Assembly (NCBI GenBank): GCA_012719955.1
Contig: JAAXZI010000010.1
Span: 1 to 64,000, forward strand
Source of the DNA: Phycisphaerae bacterium
GTDB taxonomy: Bacteria; Planctomycetota; Phycisphaerae; UBA1845; PWPN01
Length of the DNA stretch: 64,000 nt
Direction of reading: 5' to 3'
Shown: one piece after another, positions 9,001-15,558 of the stretch
Numbering within the stretch: position 1 is the stretch's first letter
Layout: each line of letters starts with the position of its first letter
Made by a program: the position numbers and the translations under genes
Notes under the pieces: model-generated
What the model was told of the DNA's origin: nothing
The model's database searches: none
The model's input: the letters and a program-made list of their open reading frames with translations, nothing else

Positions 9001-11134
9001 GGTAGTCCACATCGTTGTCGGCATCGAGATCGGCCCAAGGACACTCGTCATACAAGATGACAGGGGATGCGTCATCCAGGTACCAGTGTGAACCGATACA
9101 CCCCTGGACAATGCCAAAATCGTCCTGATCTACATCGCCGTCGAAGTCCAGGTCATAGGGCGGGATCGTAAATGGACACTCGCCCGGCGAACCCGCGCTC
9201 ATGGCCATGCTGCCCGCTGGCACAGTCCCCTCTGTGAATCCGACATCTGCAGGAGTGGCAGCCTCCTCCAGACCGATCCCGGATGGTTGGCTTTGCGGAA
9301 CACCTTGTTCCAACAGGCCACTCAACTCCGCCTTCATATAAGGCCGACCCACCCGGAATGGCCGCTTGATGGGGATCACCTGCGGCTTTCGGGCTGGAGA
9401 TCGTGTTACTGCCAGACCAGGGTCCGCAATCAACACACGCTCACGGCGAACCGTTTCCTCGCTGGCGTCCAGCGATAAGGTCTCAATGCCTGTCTCACCG
9501 GCGTCCGCGCCCGAGAGGCCTGTATTGAGGTCCGATTCGCCAATGACAAACGTGATTTCATCGCCGTAGACGACGTCGGCCCGGGACGCGAAACCGTCGT
9601 TGGCACCGATTCCGCAAAACAAGACTTGGCCAGAATGATCCACCCCGCGCAGGATGTTGTTGCCGGTACCGGGCACGAGTTTCAGCTTATATGTGCCGGG
9701 CGGCAGCCCTTGCAGGTTGATCTGTCCCTCGGCAATCGGTCCCCTGCCTAATCCAGTGCATGTTCCAGAGGGGCCAAAGAGTCCGGTGAGACCCACACCG
9801 GCCCGCATAAGGCCCTCCCCAACAGTAGGGTGCAACTGAATGTAACCAGCCCCCATTCCCGCCAGGACCCCCGGCTCGACAACGGATCCCGCCGGCCAAT
9901 TCCAGGTGTGCGGATAGGTATGGTATTTCAGGTAGGGTCCCTCTATGGCGGCAGGGTCGAAGATGCGTCCAAACACATCTCCGGCGGGATGCATGGACCG
10001 GAAGGCGTAAGTGAAGGCCGCCAGTTCCTCTGGATCTGCCCCCTGGACGGCTCCGCGCTGCCCATCTGCATCGCCGTCATTGATGGTGCTGAAGAAACCG
10101 GTGGTCGTTGGAGATCCCTTCCCGATCGGTACCCGCTGGGAGTCCTTCCACAGTTCCAAGCTGAAGACGACATTCGCTACCCCCAGGATCGGCCACTGCG
10201 GATTCAAATCGGTGGCGCCCGAGGCCTCGATCGACACGGACCACGTGATCACCGGCTCGGTCACAATCCGGCCGTCATCGCTCCAGGCCGTCGTCGAGTC
10301 AAAGACCGGTATCTGGTTGGCCTCGTACGCCTCGACGTTATTGTTGCCCCCCAATTGCAGGCGACACCTGATCTTGCTCATCAGGTAATCCGGATCGCAG
10401 GCGTTGCCGACACCGTCCGCATCCTCGTCAGCCTGATCGGCATTGGCAACGAACGGACAATTGTCACAGGCATCGCCTACCCCATCCTCATCGGAATCGC
10501 ATTGCTCGCCGGCGCGTTCTCCACTTCCGATCGGACCAATCACCAGATCGCGGTTACAATCCGTATCCAGGACGTTTCTATCAGGAATGTCGGGACATTT
10601 ATCACATGCATCGCCGATGCGGTCTCCGTCTGTATCCGTCTGGGTTACATTCGGCACGTTGATACAATTGTCGCAGGCATCGCCCCACCCATCCTGATCT
10701 GAATCGCACTGCTCCCCCGCGTGCTCGCCGGGGTCAATGACCTGGTTGTGGTTGCAGTCGGTGTCTTCAGCGTTCCTGTTGGCGACCCATCCGCAATTAT
10801 CGCACACGTCTCCTATACCGTCCCTATCTCGATCGTCTTGACTCCGGTGTGGGAAAAGCGGACAGTTATCGCAGGGATCCGGCGTTCCGTCCTCATCCGT
10901 GTCGATAAACTGGCCAGGGTTACCCTCACATGCCGGATCACTCGGATCATACATCTCGCAGCACAGGCATGGGTTGCACTTGGGCAAGCATGGGTCGAGG
11001 TCACATTCTGGCGGATATTCCTGACCTACGGTAACACCGTGAGCGCACATGAGGAGCAGACCTGCCAGAGCCATGTAGTTAAACCAGCCATCGCAGGCCG
11101 CCCTGAAGATGGTCACATCCCGCATTCCACGCAT
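1..11134 (-). CDS. Giant secreted RHS-repeat protein with TSP3 and dockerin-like repeats (3' end outside window)
   Basis: One minus-strand frame runs open from an ATG at 11134 to the window edge, giving at least 3711 codons. I checked the frame at eight spread points and found no break. AAGGAG lies just upstream of the ATG. Residues 1-40 look like a signal region, followed by a Cys-rich stretch. Two blocks of thrombospondin type 3 repeats (DxDxDGxGDxCDNC) lie near residues 60-250 and 740-1090. EF-hand/dockerin-like motifs (DFDGDVDQDDFG, GDMNGDGQLTSPAD) lie near 660 and 1220-1290. YD/RHS repeats fill about 1500-3580. The RHS core motif (GLYYNRNRWYSP...RFTSRDP) is near 3595, and NLYAYQGLNPVNGSDPLG precedes a Gly-rich variable tail that runs off the window. 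By family, such proteins are surface or exported shells carrying a C-terminal toxin or adhesin tip. The tip and any immunity gene lie beyond position 1. It follows the DUF1460 gene on the same strand by about 64 bases. Confidence 0.9.
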   Translation of the reverse strand, partial: MRGMRDVTIFRAACDGWFNYMALAGLLLMCAHGVTVGQEYPPECDLDPCLPKCNPCLCCEMYDPSDPACEGNPGQFIDTDEDGTPDPCDNCPLFPHRSQDDRDRDGIGDVCDNCGWVANRNAEDTDCNHNQVIDPGEHAGEQCDSDQDGWGDACDNCINVPNVTQTDTDGDRIGDACDKCPDIPDRNVLDTDCNRDLVIGPIGSGERAGEQCDSDEDGVGDACDNCPFVANADQADEDADGVGNACDPDYLMSKIRCRLQLGGNNNVEAYEANQIPVFDSTTAWSDDGRIVTEPVITWSVSIEASGATDLNPQWPILGVANVVFSLELWKDSQRVPIGKGSPTTTGFFSTINDGDADGQRGAVQGADPEELAAFTYAFRSMHPAGDVFGRIFDPAAIEGPYLKYHTYPHTWNWPAGSVVEPGVLAGMGAGYIQLHPTVGEGLMRAGVGLTGLFGPSGTCTGLGRGPIAEGQINLQGLPPGTYKLKLVPGTGNNILRGVDHSGQVLFCGIGANDGFASRADVVYGDEITFVIGESDLNTGLSGADAGETGIETLSLDASEETVRRERVLIADPGLAVTRSPARKPQVIPIKRPFRVGRPYMKAELSGLLEQGVPQSQPSGIGLEEAATPADVGFTEGTVPAGSMAMSAGSPGECPFTIPPYDLDFDGDVDQDDFGIVQGCIGSHWYLDDASPVILYDECPWADLDADNDVDYHDLYMLQLCDNGGPGVPGDPRCGDQNCNGILDTFEIKWCMDCESLDLDQDHVLNEYDNCPTVANSFDWTACDRCTVPEECGNCPGEMCPEYVDWQACLHCDEPERFYQADSDGDGVGDLCDNCPSIPNPGQEDSDQDSPNYASIPVDQHAFARERCLADPGCGGDACDNDDDNDGILDAEDNCPLHSNPGQEDQGELLVGQTADGIGDACDNCPNVANPGQEDADFDGLGDACDNCPTDANPRNTEPTDCNKNGKIEDGSDGTVNRGEGIGQQCDVDGDGIGDICDPDDDGDGIPDDVDNCPLISNSDQSDTDGDGVGDVCDNCRQWANPEQYDFDGDGVGDGCDNCIDTHNPGDPDPQQQDDKDGDGVGDACSDDEAGIADVDVDSDNNDGRNRPGCTSYEETIEDSTSLSGKVIPLNNDDDDHNGVADMDQDGPVESEDDLYPVVVQIRPNSAASAFAIVNCHVSFWYAGQNETIRLWRSPGRGSLSSDAIRSDTPVPHRLWILGDMNGDGQLTSPADVQAMSLALNDRAAYEQQYQHLFATYPDFDPDAAGDVNRDGMFNETDQAYLQRAIAESIIAYVPLILWMEGIRDEGRYPSAGISVYADLNCVGCSREDTVYVSVAGKPWCTANAAVTRFEDCETAGWMKGGCVGVAQTGLPYGPNNWDPWHPRNANEMWLNLGLDLGLVPADLPPKHVDPVLSSSPLVSREVAHSSAAGSRFLERPTQSDLIDLVTGFPLVQELDFELPFGGAVFRHIRTYSHFEATEHFRDGPNASIQRHVFPTDGYWDWNGLYWMMSENPIFLIDADYYWNHGEPRKCYFIPDAHHQIPFEYNEAISKSKGRPVYVAPYWFDAVLDNDGQVDSDGRLVKAPEYFYLWLNRRSIKYTIKAHYEDVPDWMHAAPSCIYDWPADLAGKYPGGVPYYGLVTQIEDRYGNRAVYEYCEPYQFNQDDPRTATCAECCLTCNQRGQLKAIQLFAAKQTQPAWTLLYTHRGFGIVGRHQDPSDPLGQLRGDSVFHPRALHSIHVYEGSVDIPSGCLTLEFDRFCAETSITATEEMNHEAIPPGWVLEAKYLYDDPPSPQWDSYVYVGDGCKVRCTYYSEGPNGVRGANEELGLDLTLSQGYHLLKSRITRRSQAPDGQEVKRSTYSMYRYGGDMSAPFLKAIYDNATIGAILKGQNAVRPQQENAAVNSLLSLSDSDKVLFWDAKMQTAQARSLSDVASVRIEGPLTGDRRFGYWVPFQLSDLNEELRGIIGGDPDKLALEDSGVAKLEIRRYGSSTPGQFRFYRYRAYPEDYYRDLSEMIYTWPFSPFLEFEFWPGNTHYPYRYISNGTSTGIWCGGAGYGLGRLLELDVSEQPWRFYITVVDELADDDDPDAPAVHNGTEEYRIKSRRMIEMTAAGMIVRDRTWKYGQITSQVGFSEFKKYDDKGRIVERRTTGWDTLPPEPSPERTNQGLIFTYEYFDDIEDDNGEEIPGELKAVGIKQGTNGAVRFLEAYERNIEGRPELVTKEIRFREPVANLESHAPDQAEIIETHYEFFDPQEGQKPEDAAIKTKQIVRSATRQTAESGETYFAVEKFAYNDQGNETWHGTGLLKDPQEPGAGVYDRFFVNETRYDESSGAGSLPTASIVDSSNSGPEGFSRRVPGDPTNATALNLTTTYEYDPIFGLVRTVFPNGRENRVVYVEDTENNQLQQWIFNDLLFADDAWQALSPAKLNIFEAEGLVSSKDIKIIAFSGDPDGKDETFEVIAESKPQYDEFGRVKGVEKAAGGLSTEAGITYDASGQIARQQGSDGTITRHLYDEFNRLRATYLGTNDEHEAWGTAPPVCQPGETPEVNHCWDPDTAYPDNMVLIEKRYYGTGVTDAGLLTEIRHYNDKPDNQYHLEGSNADSSIPTNNEDTIGWITRYEYDWRMREVWVQKQDSAGQPLTHTLTWYDNLDRPRIVAEYGNTVPAGVDPRTMGPDDSPSNALIRSILSAEPRPTSLVENIYNHRGQIEEVRTYQCVVPPAGGDSVPAYTATITYYDHADRPLEVHSPGSPVQKYTYDAKGRQILSESMAAGETIASTQTFYDDKGSDSATRTVRMERASQSGPAINSYVYTWYDRAGKLLATVDFGTNTDGYQPGTPPQDWSEAHCPAVMEGDTLVGCNADAFPGALVTCYGYDSAGRQAVTFHPDGTVTRNEYDGLGRLILVTEDDNHAGKTTGLRRQTAYLYECAGADAQEGCSSARLLKMAALLVPVQQWSDINWFATDGSLQVTEFRYGATVVDSAHAAISANESWIAAVHYPNPDTGQPQITADFVFTYYSDGSVASRQDRKGNIFAYAYDELGRLVTVTVTSAPSYAPGVTPTYVPPPQIASISYTYTADGKPDTVTTLDAAGAILFQSDFDYDPRGNLIQERQAHGGPVQAGTPCVTYDWAYRPGDGGGAGSDRLREMIYPARPETPAAPGRILTFGYGSAGSIDDALDRVVSITDSVAGQVAGYAYMGISRRTSFTYGNGVVQSFAGGSGYAGLDRFGRVRDLAFTHPALPAPLLRYQYAYDLAGNRLAAARTQGAPENPYSYAYSFDGLNRLIGARLGPLQVDADGQLVLDEQGRPQVVDVPGTLSRESAWDLDLLGNWNRLDHWMDYNGDGVREGGNYLLQVVDHANQIKNQGSQVFVHDLAGNLVYDGQYVYQYDAWNRLVQVNEDGRLWHGSFNAAGQIAPSDPSVNIGPLVLQMVYDGLGRLVEVRRPASQPVAPPRPLFTVERYFYDGVRRIQQIAGDEVLAVGAPPYVPEAAWRTTREFIYGPEYVDEFVAQVAFDSVGNQQFMYMLQDANYNVAAILNAPADPQSQAPTVLAEYTFDPYGQPECANERGLTAGTQNSAGHQGLFFYTFDPRFSLLGSNATGLYYNRNRWYSPRLQRFTSRDPNETAAPILDALLMNAASASTLLDAFSPTGHFGDGMNLYAYQGLNPVNGSDPLGTVEFSLTGLIGTAGVHSLVGGIISGTVTKYTGGSFWTGFAGG

Positions 11135-11198
11135 CGAAAAAACTCCTTGAAGAAACAGGCAGGGCTGCTTCAAAGCTCTCGTTTGTCTTCAGACTCAG

Positions 11199-12389
11199 TT
11201 ACTCTTGCTTTCCGGGCATTTGCGTCAGAGGCGCCGGATCTGGACTGGTGTCGCCGGCCCGGCGGATGGGGAAGTAGACCCGCTCGCCTTCGTAGTTCTT
11301 CAGGTCCGGATGCCGGCTCACGAAAGCCTTGTTGATGGGCAGGGCACAGACTCCTTTGTAGCCACTCTTGAACAAACTCCAGAGCGTCTCGCCAGGCCTG
11401 ATGTGGATGATGCCGTATTCGATGCCATCGATGACTTCGGTGGCCTCCGGCGGCCGAGAGGCGGTCACCCACCCAGGCCGCCCTTTGGACAGCAAGAGCT
11501 GGTTGTCCAGTTGATTAGGAGTCATCTCGAAGCGGCCCGAAAGCCGCTGTACCTCCGCGGCGGCCAGCGCCCGGGCCTGGGCCTTAAGCCGGAGGACCTT
11601 CACGCCCCGGATGTAAGGGTTCCTCAGCAGGCGATCCAACGGCCAGCGGCTCGCGGCCGGCGGGTAGCTGTGCAGAATGTCCACCTGCTGGCCCTCCCTG
11701 TACACGATGGCCATGTGCACGCAGCGGGTGCGCACCACCGGGTCGCTGGGTGGATTGGGCGTCTCCCCGATGACCAGCAGAATGTCCCCCGTCAGGAGTT
11801 GGTCATACGCTTGGGGCAGTTCTTCCTTGGCGATATAAGCTGTCCTTTGCTGGCGACCTTCGTAGTAAACGTCGAACTCCTTCAAGGGTACGCCCAATTC
11901 CGTGGTGACTTCGGCCATGAGCCAACTGTTGGCTGGAACCCAATCGAGAATGGGCTCGCGGTTGCGGTCGGCCTCATTGCCACTTCCGTCCCGATACCGC
12001 AGGCGGTTCTGGAGTTTGTAGGCCGCCAGCCAGTTGTCAGTACAACCCAGAGCGATGCAACGCTCAGTGAAGGTAACGCAATCAGCCTGCTCGAGATTGA
12101 AGGACCTGGTCTTGCGCTGATAGGGCTGCCCGAGGCTCTTGAACGCCCAGTAGGCCACTTCCTCACCCACGTTCACGGTTTTGCCCGCCTGTATCATGCT
12201 GCGCAGCCGCAGGTACTCAGCCAGTTCCCGGTGCTCAGCAAGTTCGTGGAGCTTTCTGGCCTGCAGACTCTGGTAGCGGGCCCGTTGCTCCGGGGCCAGG
12301 ACGACGGCCTGAGCTAACGCACTACTTTGCAGGCTCCATGCCGCCACCAAGACACCAACCATCACCGCACATCCCAATCCTTTGACCAT
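11199..12389 (-). CDS. Secreted DUF1460 (NlpC/P60-like) protein with C-terminal LysM-like segment
   Basis: This is a 396-residue protein starting at ATG 12389, chosen because GGAGGAACGGCA lies directly upstream; the longer frame to 12446 adds 19 residues before an otherwise clean signal peptide (residues 1-26). The core has QADCVTFTE, with the Cys expected to be catalytic in DUF1460 amidase-like proteins, then LRYRDG, a DWVPANSW block and a CVHMAIVY...DILHSY segment that could supply the His. The C-terminal third contains IRPGETLWSLF, which resembles a LysM domain. A role in binding or cutting cell wall peptides in the envelope is inferred from the fold family. It sits 64 bases upstream of the giant RHS gene on the same strand, so the two may be co-transcribed. 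Family assignment is by motif only. Confidence 0.8.
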   Translation of the reverse strand: MVKGLGCAVMVGVLVAAWSLQSSALAQAVVLAPEQRARYQSLQARKLHELAEHRELAEYLRLRSMIQAGKTVNVGEEVAYWAFKSLGQPYQRKTRSFNLEQADCVTFTERCIALGCTDNWLAAYKLQNRLRYRDGSGNEADRNREPILDWVPANSWLMAEVTTELGVPLKEFDVYYEGRQQRTAYIAKEELPQAYDQLLTGDILLVIGETPNPPSDPVVRTRCVHMAIVYREGQQVDILHSYPPAASRWPLDRLLRNPYIRGVKVLRLKAQARALAAAEVQRLSGRFEMTPNQLDNQLLLSKGRPGWVTASRPPEATEVIDGIEYGIIHIRPGETLWSLFKSGYKGVCALPINKAFVSRHPDLKNYEGERVYFPIRRAGDTSPDPAPLTQMPGKQE

Positions 12390-13585
12390 TGCCGTTCCTC
12401 CAGCCCAACCCCTTGACTGCTTGCATTGCCTGGTTACGTCGCCCACACTACATCCAATGGCGTTACATCACCCATGTCACTGCGTCGCCGGCCTGCTTCA
12501 TGTGTATCTTCACCCACAGAGCGCGCACCGGTGGCGCCCGGACCCATCGATATCTGTCAATTGATCGATGGCCGTCGTGCAGCAACGAACAACACCACTG
12601 CTTATGCGCTACGAATAATCAGCGCGCACATGCCTGCAGCGCCGTGCGCGGCACACATGCTGGACAGATAGAATCCGCCCCGACGAAGTGCCTGTTCCCT
12701 TTCAACTTCAACGCCTCCCAAAGAACTGTATAACGCAATGACAACCGTAATTGATGCGCGGGTCTCGGGACCCGCTGAGCCATCGAGTCGCTTTCACTGC
12801 ATGACCGCGCGATCCTGCGGCGTGCTTCGAGGCGTATCGTCGCCCCGTGTGTGCTACTGCGCTTGAGCAAGGCCCAATGTCGGAGTTGTTCCAGCACGGC
12901 TCAAGAACCGTGGCACACATCGTGTTTGCCGCCGTCTCGTCATAGCCGTAGTACACCGCCTGCAGAACGCCTCCCGCCGGCTGCTGCTCCAGCGTCAGGT
13001 CTGCGATCTGCTCAAGGCCGCTGTGGAGCAGATCATGCCACGTGGCCGGAAAACCCCACCTTGCGTCGCGGAAACCCGGGAGCAACGAGATTTGCCGGCA
13101 CTGTTCCAAGCTGAGTCTGACCTGCGACGTGTCCGCGCACTTCATTCCTGGCCGCAACAGGAGCCGGCCGCCGGCCGGACAGTTCCGCCGACAGAGGAAA
13201 GAGTGCTTCGATGGGGATGCATACCTCCAACCCAACCAAGCGGAAGACCGCCATCAGCATGTTCAAACGCCGCCTGGGAGGTTGAGGTCGCAGTACAACC
13301 GACTGGTCGTGGTGTCGCTAAAGGCAGCTCAAAGTGATAACCCACAATATCACAATACGTCCATAGCTGTCTTTTCGTAGCTACAATCGATACCGCTGTA
13401 AATATACATCAAAATACAGACTCTGCAAGCGCAATTTCAAAAAAAATTAATCCACGGGCACGTTTGAGTTAGCTCGTTGCTGCCATCGGGATGGCTGGGC
13501 GCCGCTCGGAAAGATCGTAGCCAGGCGGCCGTGGCTGGGAGCCGGTATGGATCCACGCATTGAGAAGCTCCCATGCGCAAGCGTG
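12390..13585. other. Long intergenic stretch without a convincing gene
   Basis: About 1.2 kb between the DUF1460 gene and the transposase relic. It holds the REPIN-like pair at 12849-12918 and an AT-rich patch at about 13380-13460. A 175-codon minus-strand frame (12708-13235) runs straight through the palindrome and shows no recognisable domain, so I do not call it a gene. The region looks like decayed or repeat-derived DNA. Confidence 0.5.
12849..12918. repeat. REPIN-like doublet: inverted 20-bp arms, copy 1
   Basis: Arms at 12849-12868 (GTGTGCTACTGCGCTTGAGC) and 12899-12918 (reverse complement GTGTGCCACGGTTCTTGAGC) match at 16 of 20 positions and face each other across a 30-base loop. The right arm matches the left arm of the element at 48891 at 18 of 20 positions. 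Two inverted REP units with a short loop is the REPIN arrangement mobilised by REP-associated tyrosine transposases; a relic of such a transposase lies about 0.7 kb away. Confidence 0.65.
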
Positions 13586-13846
13586 TCAATGCCGCACACT
13601 CTGCTCCAGTTCCCTGCCCATCCAGGACACGTTGACCTGCTGGACCCAGTTCACCGGACCACCCCGGCCGTGAGGGCAGTGCGCTCCACGTACCGGCAGA
13701 CGGTCAGCCGATGGTCGTCTCCCTGGACCGGAAAAGCTCTTGAAACGGTGCTGGTACAGGTGCCCACCGCCGACCGTCCCGTGGGCCACGTACCCGCGCA
13801 GGGCGTGAGTGTGGGCCAGCCAGCGCACGAAGCCGGAGCAGACGAG
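13586..13846 (-). pseudogene. REP-associated tyrosine transposase (RAYT, Y1-type) relic, frameshifted and truncated
   Basis: The minus strand encodes FVRWLAHTHALRGYVAHGT then GGGHLYQHRFKSF. The continuation FPVQGDDHRLTVCRYVERTA is in a neighbouring frame and ends in TGA after GVVR. Together these match the conserved middle of IS200-like/REP-associated transposases (MRWL..H..R......GHLYQGRFKSFPVQ.DDHLLTVCRYVERN). The break falls in the four-T run of AAGAGCTTTTCC, where one extra T explains the shift. No catalytic HxH N-terminus or start is visible upstream, so the 5' part is missing. It sits between a REPIN-like pair and a damaged secreted gene, in keeping with a decayed accessory zone. The identification is by motif reading, and the exact ends are approximate. 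Confidence 0.75.
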
Positions 13847-13993
13847 TCGATACTAGCTGCGGCCCTGTTTCAATCCGTGTGTCGATACGTCCATGCGTCT
13901 GGCCCACTCTCGATCACCTGACGTGCTGCCAATTGACGCCTCACTCCGGCTTGGATGCCACAGCCTCGGCGTGTGGCTTACCGAACTGTTTAA

Positions 13994-14743
13994 TCAGTGC
14001 TGCTCCCCGTTTTTCATCGACCACCTTCGAAACCAGCGGTGCACCTGCTTCAGACCACGAGATGAGCTTGCCTTCTTTGGTGAAGCGATAGGTGGCCTCT
14101 GGTTTGCTCCGTCCACAAAGATCCTCAGGACCCGTGTGCCATCGTCTTCAATGGACGGGCGGAACACCAGCAGGCGAGGCGCGCCGGTATCCGGATTCAG
14201 CTCATGCAGGGCAAATGGCTGGTCTGCACGTCCGAGATCCCATCGTGCGGCCAGCAACTCGACCGAGAAGAAGAACGGTTGTTTAGGTAACGGCTTCGCC
14301 TGTTTCTGCAGACGATCACCCTGACGCGCAATCATCTCGAGCTTTCCATTTTTCGCCTCGATACTCTGCTGCCGGGTCATTACCTTGCCATCCGGCTGCC
14401 GAACACTGCGATCCAGCTCAAGCAGCCTGGGCTGTAGCTTCAGATCGGTCTCCACCTTAACCACGCCGGAAACGTGCATGCCGGGCATCTGGATGACGGT
14501 CTCCACTCTGCTCTCGATCGGGCTCTCCTTGCCCTGCCCCACCCGAATGAACAGGTAGCCGACCACCTTGTCATCTGCCCATAATTCCGCATAGACCTGG
14601 CGCGGCGTCAGGGGTTTACTCGTAAGCTGGTCCAGCAGGCTGTGACCACGCTTCAGTTCGGCTGAGAAGTCCTGCCCTGCTGCAGTGTTCAGCACCAGCA
14701 TCACAGCCAATCCACTGATACACATCGATTGCACGTTGCGCAT
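13994..14743 (-). CDS. Secreted protein of unknown function, apparent C-terminal frameshift
   Basis: A 249-residue frame starting with a signal peptide (MRNVQSMCISGLAVMLVLNT, cleavage near AAGQ). The body has no domain I can name. The last 35 residues (PPIASPKKASSSRG...) look unnatural, whereas another frame from about 14120 reads SKPEATYRFTKEGKLISW and on through APLVSKVVDEKRG to a TGA at 13941. A single-base change near 14110-14125 would therefore restore a product of about 265 residues ending at 13941. It lies next to the transposase relic and an RHS fragment. It may be a young pseudogene, or the change may be an assembly error; the sequence alone cannot separate these. Confidence 0.6.
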   Translation of the reverse strand: MRNVQSMCISGLAVMLVLNTAAGQDFSAELKRGHSLLDQLTSKPLTPRQVYAELWADDKVVGYLFIRVGQGKESPIESRVETVIQMPGMHVSGVVKVETDLKLQPRLLELDRSVRQPDGKVMTRQQSIEAKNGKLEMIARQGDRLQKQAKPLPKQPFFFSVELLAARWDLGRADQPFALHELNPDTGAPRLLVFRPSIEDDGTRVLRIFVDGANQRPPIASPKKASSSRGLKQVHRWFRRWSMKNGEQH

Positions 14744-14927
14744 ACCAGTTCTCCCATACTATTATCCCCAAACCCGTCTCGATGATCGTACACGCCCGTC
14801 TCTGCTCGTTCTAGATTCACACCGGTTTCCTGATGTTCGGTTCCAACAACGCCCCGTTTGAAATGAGGCGATCCTCATGAAAGACCCGGGGATCGAAACG
14901 GAGACGCAACTCGTTTCGACTCGCCTG

Positions 14928-15042
14928 GGGATCCAGCTGATGGCGTCTTCATTGCTGGAAGGGATAGATGGGTCGGCATTGGAACCCTCGAGGTGGTACT
15001 GGTTGTCGGGTTTATCGTTGTAATGGCGGATCTCAGTGAGCT
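14928..15042 (-). pseudogene. RHS gene fragment (remnant of a second RHS copy)
   Basis: On the minus strand this stretch encodes LTEIRHYNDKPDNQYHLEG followed by SNADPSIPSSNEDAISWI, matching the giant RHS protein (SNADSSIPTNNEDTIGWI) around 3294-3414. Bases 14972-15040 are identical to 3335-3403 over 69 nt, while the adjoining 44 bases have diverged. The matches stop sharply at 15041, and no RHS-like sequence follows on either side. The source may be this RHS gene or a paralogue elsewhere. It lies directly beside the tRNA array. Confidence 0.8.
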
Positions 15043-15225
15043 GAGAGCTGATGCCTCGGCGGTTTGGCATTACAAGGTTTTGGGGCAAGAGCCTGGACTC
15101 GGGAGGTACTCCAAGTGTCGGGAAGCAGTGGCGCGTTGGTCATCGGACAGGTTTTGCTACGGTGCTGGAGAGGAAGAGTGATCTCCACGCAACGACTGCA
15201 CCGGTCACGAAACTCAGTCAACTGA

Positions 15226-15299
15226 TGCGGACGAGAGGAGTCGAACCTCCATACACCTGTCCCTCAGACAGGCGGCTTTACCGATTTGCCTACGTCCGC
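15226..15299 (-). tRNA. tRNA-Leu(GAG), class I shape (no long variable arm)
   Basis: 74 nt including A73. Acceptor GCGGACG/CGTCCGC, D arm GGC...GCC with GG in the loop, anticodon stem CCTGT/ACAGG with loop CTGAGGG (anticodon GAG), a five-base variable loop TGTAT, and T arm GGAGG-TTCGACT-CCTCT. CCA is not encoded. The anticodon reads CUY leucine codons, and A73 is the leucine discriminator. Bacterial leucine tRNAs normally have a long variable arm of 10 or more bases, absent here. Confidence 0.85.
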
Positions 15300-15305
15300 T
15301 CAGGA

Positions 15306-15380
15306 TGTCCCCGGTGGGAGTCGAACCCACACACCAGGAGGGTTTAAGCCTCCCGCGTCTGCCAGTTGCGCCACGGGGAC
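15306..15380 (-). tRNA. tRNA-Leu(UAA), class I shape
   Basis: 75 nt. Acceptor GTCCCCG/CGGGGAC plus A73, D arm GCG...CGC, anticodon stem GGAGG/CCTCC with loop CTTAAAC (anticodon TAA), a six-base variable loop TGGTGT, and T arm GTGGG-TTCGACT-CCCAC. CCA is not encoded. Six bases separate it from the GAG gene, so the array is probably one transcript. Confidence 0.85.
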
Positions 15381-15390
15381 CATCGCGGAA

Positions 15391-15475
15391 TGAGCGAGGC
15401 AGGATTTGAACCTGCTGTAGCCGGAAGGCTCGGGGGCTACAGCCCCGCCCGGCACTCCAACACTGGCGCTCGCTC
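15391..15475 (-). tRNA. tRNA-Tyr(GUA), class II with long variable arm
   Basis: 85 nt. Acceptor GAGCGAG/CTCGCTC plus A73, anticodon stem CGGGG/CCCCG with loop CTGTAGC (anticodon GTA), variable arm AGCC-TTCC-GGCT, and T arm GCAGG-TTCAAAT-CCTGC. The D arm (between the acceptor and CGGGG) is hard to pair by eye and may be irregular. It keeps the long variable arm normal for bacterial tyrosine tRNAs, which makes the short arms of its five neighbours stand out. Confidence 0.8.
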
Positions 15476-15481
15476 TTTAGA

Positions 15482-15555
15482 TGCCCTTGGAGGGAGTCGA
15501 ACCCTCAACGGCAGCGTTCTAAGCGCTGTGCGTCTACCCATTGCGCCACAAGGGC
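15482..15555 (-). tRNA. tRNA-Leu(UAG), class I shape
   Basis: 74 nt. Acceptor GCCCTTG/CAAGGGC plus A73, anticodon stem CAGCG/CGCTG with loop CTTAGAA (anticodon TAG), variable loop CCGTT of five bases, and T arm GAGGG-TTCGACT-CCCTC. The D loop contains TGGGTAGA, like true leucine tRNAs. CCA is not encoded. Confidence 0.85.
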
Positions 15556-15558
15556 TCC

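Noticed and set aside
7607..10702. Plus-strand frames over the TSP3 region (7607-8671, 9830-10702) with repetitive Val/Ile-rich products
   Set aside because: Their repetitiveness is the reflection of the DxDxDG repeats on the coding strand.
12708..13235. 175-codon minus-strand frame
   Set aside because: It runs through the REPIN-like palindrome, has no recognisable domain and no good start.
13405..13445. TTGAAA ... TATTTT promoter-like pair on the minus strand
   Set aside because: AT-rich patch about 1 kb from the next plausible gene start; the match is weak and expected by chance there.
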